A DNA stretch of 64,000 bases, from the IMG/VR virus record IMGVR_UViG_3300025138_000014, positions 62,001-126,000 of that record; one strand, written 5' to 3'. Under the pieces are notes generated by a model. It saw nothing but the letters and a program-made list of their open reading frames with translations. It was not told the DNA's origin and ran no database searches. This document shows, in pieces, positions 34,222-41,783 of the stretch. The stretch's first letter is position 1, and the number at the start of each line of letters is the position of its first letter. The translations under genes were made by a program, and so were the position numbers. Source of the DNA: a virus.

Positions 34222-34634
34222 GTATTACAGCCTCAACCTTTGATTTGCTTCATGCTGGTCACGTTGCTATGCTTCGAGAAGCTAAAGAGCAATGTGATCA
34301 CCTAATCTGTGCACTACAGATTGATCCTACAATTGATAGAATAGAAAAGAACAAACCTATTCAAACTGTAGTTGAAAGATATACTCAGCTGGCAGCAGTA
34401 AGATATGTAGATGAAGTTATTGTATATTCTACAGAACAAGACTTACTAGATATTTTACAAATGTATCCAATTAATGTACGGATCTTAGGAGACGAATACA
34501 AGCTAAAAGAATTTACAGGAAAAAATGAATGCCGTAAACTCGGCATTGAATTACATTTTAATAGCAGAAATCACAGGTTCTCAACATCAGATTTAAGAGA
34601 ACGTGTCTGCAATGAGAGGAAAAAAACCAAATGA
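34212..34634 (+). CDS. Cytidylyltransferase-like protein
   Basis: This 140-residue protein has the nucleotidyltransferase signature T-F-D-L-L-H-A-G-H (H-x-G-H type) near residues 8-16 and the ending S-T-S-D-L-R. These match glycerol-3-phosphate/sugar-phosphate cytidylyltransferases (TagD/HldE type). It would activate a phosphorylated polyol or sugar with CTP. It lies with the other nucleotide-sugar genes and overlaps uvsX by 4 bases. Confidence 0.85.
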   Translation: MRVGITASTFDLLHAGHVAMLREAKEQCDHLICALQIDPTIDRIEKNKPIQTVVERYTQLAAVRYVDEVIVYSTEQDLLDILQMYPINVRILGDEYKLKEFTGKNECRKLGIELHFNSRNHRFSTSDLRERVCNERKKTK

Positions 34635-35671
34635 GTTCCATTATGGATAAACTCCAGAAGAATACTAAGTTGAAAAATACTGAAATTTTATCTGAGTCAA
34701 AATTTTTTAATGAAAAAGATATGACTACAACTTCTGTTCCGATGGTCAATGTGGCACTATCAGGATCAATGGACGGTGGATTATCCCCAGGACTAACAGT
34801 ACTTGCTGGTCCATCTAAACACTTTAAAACTTCCTTTGCTTTACTTATGGCAGGTGCTTATCTGGATAAACATCCGAATGCAGTAATGTTGTTTTACGAC
34901 TCAGAGTTTGGTTCACCACAATCTTACTTTAAACAATTTGGTATTGATACAAAACGGGTACTTCATACACCAATTACTAATGTAGAAGAACTAAAATTTG
35001 ACGTAGTAAATCAACTTGAAGGTCTTGACCGAAAAGATGAAGTAATTATTGTTATTGACTCAATCGGTAATCTTGCTTCAAAGAAAGAACTTGAAGATGC
35101 TCAGAATGAAAAGTCTGTAGCAGATATGTCTCGTGCTAAACAGCTGAAGTCTTTGTTTAGAATGTGTACTCCATATCTTGCTATGAAAAATATTTCTATG
35201 CTAGCAGTCAATCACACTTATCAAGAAATCGGTTTATTCCCTAAAGCAATTGTTTCTGGTGGAACTGGTATATATTATTCAGCTGATAATATTTGGATTA
35301 TCGGTCGCCGCCAGAATAAAAAGGGTATGGAAGTTACTGGTTATGATTTTGTTATTAATGTTGAGAAGTCTCGGTTTGTTAAAGAGAAATCAAAGATTCC
35401 GATTACAGTATCATGGGAAGGCGGAGTACAAACTTATTCAGGTTTGTTAGAAGTTGCAATGCAAGGTGAGTATGTAAGGAAACCAGCAAACGGTTGGTAT
35501 GAACCAATTAACCCAGAAACAGGTGAAGTGTTGGCTGGCAAGGCTCGTGAAGCACAGACCCTAGAAAAAGAGTTTTGGGATCCAGTATTTGAGCAAACCA
35601 ACTTTAAAGAATTTATCAAAAAACAGTTTACAATTGGCCATAAAGCTGATATAGTATTAGAGGTAGAATAA
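34631..35671 (+). CDS. uvsX: UvsX-like RecA-family recombinase
   Basis: This 346-residue strand-exchange protein has the divergent UvsX Walker A (A-G-P-S-K-H-F-K-T-S) near residue 57, Walker B I-I-V-I-D-S-I-G-N-L and S-G-G-T-G-I-Y-Y-S. It works with UvsY and gp32 in recombination-dependent replication. Length is close to T4 UvsX (391). ATGA overlap upstream; the next ATG overlaps its stop. Confidence 0.95.
   Translation: MSSIMDKLQKNTKLKNTEILSESKFFNEKDMTTTSVPMVNVALSGSMDGGLSPGLTVLAGPSKHFKTSFALLMAGAYLDKHPNAVMLFYDSEFGSPQSYFKQFGIDTKRVLHTPITNVEELKFDVVNQLEGLDRKDEVIIVIDSIGNLASKKELEDAQNEKSVADMSRAKQLKSLFRMCTPYLAMKNISMLAVNHTYQEIGLFPKAIVSGGTGIYYSADNIWIIGRRQNKKGMEVTGYDFVINVEKSRFVKEKSKIPITVSWEGGVQTYSGLLEVAMQGEYVRKPANGWYEPINPETGEVLAGKAREAQTLEKEFWDPVFEQTNFKEFIKKQFTIGHKADIVLEVE
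35627..35655 (+). promoter_or_regulatory. Possible early promoter inside the uvsX end
   Basis: TTTACA (35627-35632), 17 bases and TATAGT (35650-35655), 16 bases before the ATG at 35671. It matches the other early promoters, but lies in coding DNA. Confidence 0.5.
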
Positions 35672-36024
35672 TGACAGTAGAACATATATTTTATACGGAA
35701 GGAGAGGACTATGAATTAGTCCCTCCCGCCGATCTCAAAGATGATGAAGCGGGTTGGCACCTAAGAATTTTAACGGGAGAATATGTAGAAACAGTATTAA
35801 CTTTTGGAAATGTATCACTAGATGGTACAGATCCAGATGAAGATGATCCAAAAATGTCTTTTAACTTTGAAATTGTTACAACACCAGATCCCGACCTAAG
35901 TACCGAAGATGAAGATTTTCAACACTATGCAGGTGATCTGCTGTTGTCTCTTATAGAACGATCAATAAAAGAGCAAACTATGCAAGTTGAAGAGAAAGCA
36001 AAACCAGTCTCAAGGCGCTCATGA
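35671..36024 (+). CDS. Conserved acidic protein between uvsX and gp41
   Basis: This 117-residue acidic protein (many D/E; G-E-Y-V-E-T-V-L-T-F-G-N-V near residue 36) occupies the place between uvsX and the gp41 helicase in marine T4-like phages. The strand-rich first two thirds precede a C-terminal helix (L-L-L-S-L-I-E-R-S-I-K-E-Q). Function unknown; a replisome-assembly role is suggested only by position. Confidence 0.75.
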   Translation: MTVEHIFYTEGEDYELVPPADLKDDEAGWHLRILTGEYVETVLTFGNVSLDGTDPDEDDPKMSFNFEIVTTPDPDLSTEDEDFQHYAGDLLLSLIERSIKEQTMQVEEKAKPVSRRS

Positions 36025-37388
36025 ATATAGAACAAGTAATTTTAAGAAACATCTTGGTAAATGAACCTTTCATGCGTAAGGTCTTACCATTTATTAAATC
36101 TGAATATTTTGAAGGAGTTTATAATGGCTTATTTAAACAAGTTGTAAATTATGTAAATACATATAATAGATTACCTAGCCTTGAATCGTTTAAAGTAGAA
36201 ATTGATGATGGTAAGTTTTCTGATGAACAATACAGACACGCAGTAGAAATTCTACCAGAAATTTTCAAAGATGATAAGATTGATTATGAATGGTTAGTTG
36301 ATAAGACCGAAAAGTGGTGTCAAGATCGTGCTGTGTATAATGCTATTATGGAAAGTATATCCATAATTGATGGCAAGCATAAAGAATTGACAAAGCAGGC
36401 ATTACCAGAATTGCTTAGTGAAGCCTTATCAGTTACATTTGATGCAAATATCGGTCACGATTACTTTGATGATATGGTTAATCGTTACGAATCATATCAT
36501 ACCACTGAGTCACGTATGCCGTTTGACCTAGAGATGTTTAATAAGATTACCGATGGTGGTTTACCAAACAAGACTTTAAATATCTGTCTTGCTGGTACTG
36601 GAGTTGGTAAATCTTTGTTTATGTGTCACATGGGTGCGGCTGCTCTAACTCAAGGTAAAAATGTTCTTTATATTACTATGGAGATGTCCGAGGAGAAAAT
36701 CTCGGAAAGAATAGATGCCAACTTGCTAAATATCCCTATAGATCAACTTGATACATTAAGTAAAGATCAGTTTACAGAAAGGGTTAGAAAAGTACAAACA
36801 TCTACAAATGGTAATCTTATTGTTAAAGAGTATCCAACAGGACAAGCCCATTCTTCACACTTCCGTGGCCTTTTAAATGAATTAAAACTAAAAAAGAAAT
36901 TTAAACCAGATATCATTTTCATTGATTATCTAAATATCTGTGCTTCATCAAGAATGAAAGGCATGGGAGGATCAATTAATTCGTACACATACATTAAAGC
37001 AATTGCTGAAGAATTACGTGGACTTGCAGTCGAGTTCAACGTACCGATCATCTCTGCAACGCAAACGACTCGTACTGGTTTTGGTAACTCGGATGTTGGG
37101 CTTGAAGATACGGCCGAGTCTTTTGGACTACCCGCTACGGCAGATTTAATGTTTGCTTTAATTTCAACAGAAGAATTGGAAGCAGCAGGCCAGTTAATGG
37201 TTAAACAATTAAAGAATAGATATAATGATCCTACTCAGAATAAAAGATTTATCATTGGAGTTGATAGATCAAAGATGAGATTGATGGATATAGATAATCC
37301 AACCGAGGGCGTTATGAATGATACGCCAGCATTTGATAATAGTAAACAGGGTCAGGATCAGAAGAAGTTTAAAGATTTTAAATTTTAG
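36021..37388 (+). CDS. 41: gp41-like replicative DNA helicase (DnaB family)
   Basis: This 455-residue helicase has Walker A C-L-A-G-T-G-V-G-K-S near residue 190, T-M-E-M-S-E (H1a), Walker B D-I-I-F-I-D-Y-L-N-I and S-A-T-Q-T-T-R (H3). The hexamer unwinds the fork 5' to 3' and activates the primase. Length matches T4 gp41 (475). Confidence 0.95.
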   Translation: MNIEQVILRNILVNEPFMRKVLPFIKSEYFEGVYNGLFKQVVNYVNTYNRLPSLESFKVEIDDGKFSDEQYRHAVEILPEIFKDDKIDYEWLVDKTEKWCQDRAVYNAIMESISIIDGKHKELTKQALPELLSEALSVTFDANIGHDYFDDMVNRYESYHTTESRMPFDLEMFNKITDGGLPNKTLNICLAGTGVGKSLFMCHMGAAALTQGKNVLYITMEMSEEKISERIDANLLNIPIDQLDTLSKDQFTERVRKVQTSTNGNLIVKEYPTGQAHSSHFRGLLNELKLKKKFKPDIIFIDYLNICASSRMKGMGGSINSYTYIKAIAEELRGLAVEFNVPIISATQTTRTGFGNSDVGLEDTAESFGLPATADLMFALISTEELEAAGQLMVKQLKNRYNDPTQNKRFIIGVDRSKMRLMDIDNPTEGVMNDTPAFDNSKQGQDQKKFKDFKF

Positions 37389-37396
37389 GAGATTAA

Positions 37397-37579
37397 ATGT
37401 TACCTGATGAAATGGAAGCAGAAAAAAATAGAAAGATTATATTAGCTCAAGCACAACGAATAGAGATACTAGAAAAAAATGTAGCTGATTTGCAACAACA
37501 ACTATATGAAGAATATATCCATAATATAAAAAGGTATAAAAGGGTGAAAGATTATGAGAGCAGGGAAGGTCTGGGGTAG
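37397..37579 (+). CDS. Small coiled-coil protein
   Basis: This 60-residue protein is one predicted coiled coil (A-Q-R-I-E-I-L-E-K-N-V-A-D-L-Q-Q-Q-L-Y). It starts 8 bases after gp41 behind TAGGAGA and overlaps the cupin gene by 26 bases. Function unknown. Confidence 0.65.
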   Translation: MLPDEMEAEKNRKIILAQAQRIEILEKNVADLQQQLYEEYIHNIKRYKRVKDYESREGLG

Positions 37580-37892
37580 TACAGAACTTATAGAAGCAAA
37601 TAATGCTTTGGAGTTTCATAGAATTGAATTTGAAACTGGTACGTGTTCTAAACATAAACACGAATTTAAATGGAATGGCTTTTATGTTGAATCTGGTATT
37701 ATGATGATCAGAGTTTGGCAGAATGATTATGATTTAGTTGATGAAACTGTTTTACAAGCAGGGGAATATACTAAAGTCAAACCAGGTGTTTATCACCAAT
37801 TTGTAGGAATTGAGCCAGGTGTAGCCTTTGAGTTATATTGGGCAGAATTTAACCATAACGATATTATTAGAGAGACAGTAGGTCACGAATGA
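37554..37892 (+). CDS. Cupin-domain protein
   Basis: This 112-residue single-domain cupin has candidate metal ligands in C-S-K-H-K-H-E-F-K-W-N-G-F-Y (two His and a Glu) and P-G-V-Y-H-Q-F near residue 80. Small phage cupins are often sugar-nucleotide isomerases/epimerases or binding proteins; the nearby nucleotide-sugar genes favour this. Specific activity is unknown. Confidence 0.8.
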   Translation: MRAGKVWGSTELIEANNALEFHRIEFETGTCSKHKHEFKWNGFYVESGIMMIRVWQNDYDLVDETVLQAGEYTKVKPGVYHQFVGIEPGVAFELYWAEFNHNDIIRETVGHE

Positions 37893-38557
37893 TTAAAGCA
37901 AAGCTAATGGGTTACACTCAAGTACATGAGTCACCCGCATTAGGTAATATTCAAGAACTTGTAGCATTTTGTGCAAGAGTATCTAATCCCTCAAATCAAA
38001 TTAATAGTGAGACAAGTGAAAAACTCATTAAGTATTTGATAAAACATAAACATTGGTCTCCACTTGAAATGGTTTCGGCAACCATGGAAGTTAAGTGTAC
38101 ACGAGATATTGCACGACAGCTTTTACGGCATCGGTCATTCTCTTTTCAGGAATTCAGTCAACGCTATGCTGATCCAGCAGATCAAGAGTCGCTATATGTA
38201 TTGTCAGAAGCTAGGCTTCAAGATACAAAAAATAGACAAAACAGCATTGATTCAGATGATGAAGACTTGCAAGCCGCATGGAATTTACAACAACAAAATG
38301 TAATTGATCAAGCTAAAAAAGCATATGACTTTGCAATCTTTAATGGAATTGCCAAGGAGCAAGCACGTAAAGTGTTACCCGAAGGACTTACTATGTCTAC
38401 ATTATATGTAAACGGAACACTTCGTTCTTGGATACACTATATAGAACTAAGGAGTGCAAACGGTACTCAGAAAGAACATATGGAATTAGCTAGGGCTTGC
38501 GGAGAAGCAATAGCAATTATATTTCCACTAGCAAAAAATTTAACATCAGGAGACTAA
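37889..38557 (+). CDS. thyX: Flavin-dependent thymidylate synthase ThyX
   Basis: This 222-residue enzyme has the ThyX signature R-H-R-S-F-S-F-Q-E-F-S-Q-R-Y (R-H-R-x7-S) near residues 72-85 and the substrate-binding ending L-R-S-W-I-H-Y-I-E-L-R. It methylates dUMP to dTMP using flavin and folate. With ribonucleotide reductase and glutaredoxin it supplies DNA precursors. Overlaps the cupin by 4 bases. Confidence 0.95.
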   Translation: MIKAKLMGYTQVHESPALGNIQELVAFCARVSNPSNQINSETSEKLIKYLIKHKHWSPLEMVSATMEVKCTRDIARQLLRHRSFSFQEFSQRYADPADQESLYVLSEARLQDTKNRQNSIDSDDEDLQAAWNLQQQNVIDQAKKAYDFAIFNGIAKEQARKVLPEGLTMSTLYVNGTLRSWIHYIELRSANGTQKEHMELARACGEAIAIIFPLAKNLTSGD

Positions 38558-38559
38558 AA

Positions 38560-38808
38560 ATGGGAAAAAAACTCTCAACTTATTATTCAGATTCCAGTGA
38601 AGATTATTGTGAAGTACATTTTAATTATAAAGAAGAATTTGCTTATATAAAATATTTCACGGCTGACGGTACAAGATATTTTGAAGAGTTTTTTCCTAAT
38701 AAGGCTTTGTGTTATGTTGAAGATGCTGCAGAGAACTGGGCTTTAGGCTATAAAGATTTATCACCTGAGCATCATACACAATATACATTAAAGTTTCCAA
38801 ATATGTAA
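38560..38808 (+). CDS. Conserved small protein of unknown function
   Basis: ATG 38560 follows CAGGAGA directly after thyX and gives 82 residues; the longer in-frame start inside thyX is unlikely. The protein is rich in aromatic and acidic residues (A-Y-I-K-Y-F; R-Y-F-E-E-F-F-P-N-K) and has the composition of a compact strand-rich domain. Not recognised. Confidence 0.7.
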   Translation: MGKKLSTYYSDSSEDYCEVHFNYKEEFAYIKYFTADGTRYFEEFFPNKALCYVEDAAENWALGYKDLSPEHHTQYTLKFPNM

Positions 38809-38816
38809 AATAATGC

Positions 38817-38845
38817 TTTACATATCTTTCCTAATGTTTTATAAT
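38817..38845 (+). promoter_or_regulatory. Early sigma-70-like promoter
   Basis: TTTACA (38817-38822), 17 bases and TATAAT (38840-38845), about 40 bases before the hydrolase ATG. Confidence 0.78.
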
Positions 38846-38885
38846 GAGTATACAACAGCAAAAAAGAAAAGATAGAGGCACTATT

Positions 38886-39485
38886 ATGAAACTGAAGTAT
38901 GTAGCAATAGTATTTACAAACATATGCGTAGCATCAGGTTTTGGTTACGTTGCGTATGAAGTACATAAGAGAATGAATATTGAAGCAGTTATGGCTACAG
39001 AAGCCGTACAAATGAGGGCAGAAGAAATAGCTGCAGAGATACAATTTGAGCAAGAGCAATTAGCTGATAAAGCAATCCAACTAGAGTGTCTTGCTACAAA
39101 TATATATTATGAAACAATGGCCAAATCATTAGCAGGTGCTATGGCTGTTACAGACGTTGTATTAAATAGAGTAGAACACGAAAAATATCCAAGTACACCT
39201 TGCGATGTTGTTCACCAATCATATCTAAATGATAAAGGAGAACCTCTATTAAATAAGTGCCAATTCAGTTGGTACTGTGATGGAAAAGCTGATGAACCAC
39301 AGAATGCAGATTCTTGGTTACTATCTCAAAACTATGCAAAAATTATAATGGATGGTAAGTGGAGAGGAATTACAGAAGGCGCAACTCACTACCACGCACC
39401 TTACGTTAGTCCAAAGTGGGCCAAGTCCTTTACTGCAATCGGACATATTGGCGAACACTTATTTTTTAGAATGGAAAGTAAATAA
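38886..39485 (+). CDS. SleB-like cell-wall hydrolase with N-terminal membrane anchor
   Basis: This 199-residue protein has a signal-anchor at residues 4-25 (Y-V-A-I-V-F-T-N-I-C-V-A-S-G-F-G-Y-V-A-Y), a linker helix, then a Hydrolase_2/SleB domain (C-L-A-T-N-I-Y-Y-E-T-M-A-K-S, with the catalytic Glu; V-L-N-R-V; C-Q-F-S-W-Y-C-D-G; T-H-Y-H-A). Such domains cleave peptidoglycan. It is a candidate endolysin exported by a signal-anchor, though it has an early promoter, so a role in entry or superinfection is also open. ATG 38886 is preferred over 38844, which overlaps the -10. Confidence 0.88.
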   Translation: MKLKYVAIVFTNICVASGFGYVAYEVHKRMNIEAVMATEAVQMRAEEIAAEIQFEQEQLADKAIQLECLATNIYYETMAKSLAGAMAVTDVVLNRVEHEKYPSTPCDVVHQSYLNDKGEPLLNKCQFSWYCDGKADEPQNADSWLLSQNYAKIIMDGKWRGITEGATHYHAPYVSPKWAKSFTAIGHIGEHLFFRMESK

Positions 39486-39928
39486 TGGCAAACTTAAACA
39501 ACAATCGCAGCATGAATAAACAATACTGGGATCCTCAAACTCCACCAACTGAGCGTCTTATTACGCAAGAAGAGATTGATAATAATCTCGGAAGTTTGTT
39601 TAATGAACTACATGCAGCAGTGATGCCCAACAGCGGTCTCACCGATGCAGGTGATGAAATAGAATATAAATTCAATGAAAGAAATTATATTGATGAATTC
39701 CAGCAGTATATAGATAAGACATATGAAGGACATTACTCTACAAATAAATTTCAGTCTACTGAAGTCATTATTGACCGAGGTAACGGTACTGGGTTTTGTA
39801 TGGGTAATGTAGATAAGTATTCTAATCGCTATGGAAACAAAGGTACTCGTGAAGATGCACGCAAAGACCTGATGAAAATACTACACTATGCATTAATTCA
39901 GTTGCACGTTCATGATAATGATCTGTAA
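39485..39928 (+). CDS. DUF3310-like protein
   Basis: This 147-residue protein has a C-terminal half G-F-C-M-G-N-V-D-K-Y-S-N-R-Y-G-N-K-G-T-R-E-D-A and D-L-M-K-I-L-H-Y-A, the DUF3310 pattern found in many phages (sometimes called nucleotide-kinase-like). The N-terminal ~70 residues are polar and variable. Its stop overlaps nothing; a late promoter follows within 4 bases. Confidence 0.75.
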   Translation: MANLNNNRSMNKQYWDPQTPPTERLITQEEIDNNLGSLFNELHAAVMPNSGLTDAGDEIEYKFNERNYIDEFQQYIDKTYEGHYSTNKFQSTEVIIDRGNGTGFCMGNVDKYSNRYGNKGTREDARKDLMKILHYALIQLHVHDNDL

Positions 39929-39931
39929 CTA

Positions 39932-39939
39932 TATAAATA
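39932..39939 (+). promoter_or_regulatory. T4-type late promoter box before the outer-membrane-like protein
   Basis: An exact TATAAATA 31 bases before the ATG at 39970. It gives a single-gene late unit, as a terminator closes it at 40336. Confidence 0.72.
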
Positions 39940-39969
39940 TTAAGTTATAACCAAACAAAGGAAAAACAA

Positions 39970-40317
39970 ATGAAAACTCTTACTCTCGCCACCGTTGCCA
40001 TGCTATCGGCAACATCACTTTCAGCAGCCGATCTTGGAGGTGGATTTAGTTTAGGCGGAGAATTGGACGTCAATGCAAATTTGACAGATAATGTTGAGTC
40101 ATATACACTAAAGCCAATTGCTGGATATACAATCGGCGGTATTAATTTTGAAGCCAACACTATTGTTAATCTTGACAAAATTAGTGACTATAAAATCAAC
40201 CTTGCATATGAAGCTACATATGACGTACATTCTTCTTTAGAACTTTATGGCAGGATGAAAACAAATGATAGTTGGAATACAGATGATGTTACTTTCGGGG
40301 CTACATTCTCTTTCTAA
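39970..40317 (+). CDS. Secreted outer-membrane beta-barrel-like protein
   Basis: This 115-residue protein has a clear signal peptide (M-K-T-L-T-L-A-T-V-A-M-L-S-A-T-S-L-S-A then A-D) and about six to eight alternating amphipathic strands. It ends in T-F-G-A-T-F-S-F, where a terminal Phe is the classic outer-membrane assembly signal. It is expressed alone, late, between a TATAAATA box and a terminator. It could modify the host surface at the end of infection, for example to block adsorption to debris or superinfection (inference). Confidence 0.78.
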   Translation: MKTLTLATVAMLSATSLSAADLGGGFSLGGELDVNANLTDNVESYTLKPIAGYTIGGINFEANTIVNLDKISDYKINLAYEATYDVHSSLELYGRMKTNDSWNTDDVTFGATFSF

Positions 40318-40335
40318 TAACAAAAATAATTACAG

Positions 40336-40360
40336 AAAAGGCACTTTATGTGCCTTTTTT
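40336..40360 (+). terminator. Intrinsic terminator
   Basis: AAAAGGCAC (40336-40344), TTTAT loop and GTGCCTTTT (40350-40358) ending in a T run. It precedes an early promoter by 3 bases. Confidence 0.9.
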
Positions 40361-40362
40361 AC

Positions 40363-40391
40363 TTTACATATACCAGTGTTTGTACTATAAT
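40363..40391 (+). promoter_or_regulatory. Early sigma-70-like promoter
   Basis: TTTACA (40363-40368), 17 bases and TATAAT (40386-40391), 45 bases before the DUF932 gene. Confidence 0.82.
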
Positions 40392-40435
40392 TATTATACA
40401 AGCTAAAATAGAGAAATCAAACTGGAGAGTATATA

Positions 40436-41410
40436 ATGGCACATCAAGTTGAAATGATTAATGGCGTAGCTCAAATGGCCTACGCAGGTGCACTTCCATG
40501 GCACGGTCTTGGAGAAGCAGTTAGCAATGATTTAACTCCTCATCAAATGATGGAAAAAGCAGGATTGAATTGGGAAGTAAATAAAATCCCAATGAACTTT
40601 ACCAACTCAGGTGGTAAACTCCAAACGATCCCAGAAAAAGCAGCACTGGTTCGTTCTAGTGACTCAAAAGTCCTAGACATTGTAGGAGAAGGCTGGAACC
40701 CTATTCAAAACACTACGGCGTTTAACTTCTTTTATGAGTATGTACTAGCTGGCGATATGGAAATGCATACCGCAGGTAGTCTTAAAGGCGGTAAGCACAT
40801 CTGGGCTTTAGCTAAAGTTAAAGAAAGTTTTGATGTATTCGGTGAAGATACAATTGAATCTTTTGTACTTTTCTCAAATCCTCACCAATACGGTAAATCA
40901 GCAGACGTTAGGTTTACACCAATCCGAGTTGTTTGCAATAACACTCTAAGCATGAGCCTTGGACAATCGGCTGATAGATCAGTACGGATCGGTCATGCAA
41001 CACCGTTTAATCCAGATAGTGTAAAAGAGACACTAGGTATTGCTTCTGAGAAATTTGCTAAGTACAAAGAAATGGCTGAATTTCTCGGTTCTAAAAGAGT
41101 ATCAGCTGAGTCACTTCTCAACTTTTACAATACTGTGTATCCACATAGTGCTAAGCCAGTTGTTAATCCAACTGAAGAAAAGCAGCTATCTCGTCCAGCA
41201 AAACTTTGCTATGATGCTCTTAATACACAACCAGGTGCACACTTTGCCGAAGGTTCATGGTGGCAGGCTTTTAACTCTGTAACATATGTTACAGATCACG
41301 TTCAAGGTAATAGTGCAGAGAATAGATTACATTCTCAGTGGTTTGGTGGAAATCAAGCACGTAAATTAAAAGCTGCAGAGGTTGCTGTAAAGATGGCAAC
41401 TGCCGCTTAA
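40436..41410 (+). CDS. DUF932 family protein
   Basis: This 324-residue protein matches the phage/plasmid DUF932 family: P-W-H-G-L-G near residue 21, V-G-E-G-W-N-P-I-Q-N near 75, R-V-V-C-N-N-T-L near 162 and a C-terminal S-W-W-Q-A-F-N-S-V-T-Y-V-T-D-H. Function is unknown; members are abundant in phages and plasmids and usually expressed early, as here. Confidence 0.88.
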   Translation: MAHQVEMINGVAQMAYAGALPWHGLGEAVSNDLTPHQMMEKAGLNWEVNKIPMNFTNSGGKLQTIPEKAALVRSSDSKVLDIVGEGWNPIQNTTAFNFFYEYVLAGDMEMHTAGSLKGGKHIWALAKVKESFDVFGEDTIESFVLFSNPHQYGKSADVRFTPIRVVCNNTLSMSLGQSADRSVRIGHATPFNPDSVKETLGIASEKFAKYKEMAEFLGSKRVSAESLLNFYNTVYPHSAKPVVNPTEEKQLSRPAKLCYDALNTQPGAHFAEGSWWQAFNSVTYVTDHVQGNSAENRLHSQWFGGNQARKLKAAEVAVKMATAA

Positions 41411-41417
41411 TAAAACA

Positions 41418-41435
41418 GGGGAGCCTCGGCTCCCC
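41418..41435 (+). other. Stem-loop after the DUF932 gene
   Basis: GGGGAGC (41418-41424) pairs with GCTCCCC (41429-41435) around CTCG. No T run follows, so it is better read as an mRNA 3'-end stabiliser or attenuator than as a full terminator. Confidence 0.6.
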
Positions 41436-41456
41436 CATCCTTAAAGGGAATATGTA

Positions 41457-41783
41457 ATGAGTGATTATAACTGTGACAACTGGGTCATTATCAAGATGAA
41501 AGGTGATGACCCACATTACCGACTTCTTGTCGGAACCTCAGGGGGTTACTTAGATGGCGACAGTTGGCGTATGAACAGTGGCATTACAAAGGTAGAAGAG
41601 GACGAAGCATTCTACTACTTTTATGGGTCTAGTGGGTCTCGATATCGTAGTTGTAAAGAGTCGTACACGCTGAGGATGAATAATGCTCATATCTGGGATC
41701 AGCTTCAGAAACTTCATGGCGACAAAGTTGAGATGATGCCAGAAGATACAGACTGGATAAATATGGATTGGATTATCAAATGA
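41457..41783 (+). CDS. Small protein of unknown function upstream of aldolase
   Basis: This 108-residue protein has many Tyr, Trp and Asp (R-L-L-V-G-T-S-G-G-Y-L-D-G-D-S-W-R, then F-Y-Y-F-Y-G-S-S-G-S-R-Y). It looks like a compact strand-rich domain. It starts 21 bases after a stem-loop and overlaps the aldolase gene by 4 bases (ATGA), so the two are coupled. Not recognised. Confidence 0.7.
   Translation: MSDYNCDNWVIIKMKGDDPHYRLLVGTSGGYLDGDSWRMNSGITKVEEDEAFYYFYGSSGSRYRSCKESYTLRMNNAHIWDQLQKLHGDKVEMMPEDTDWINMDWIIK

Noticed and set aside
41418-41435. Factor-independent terminator after the DUF932 gene
   Set aside because: The stem is strong, but no T run follows; listed only as a stem-loop.
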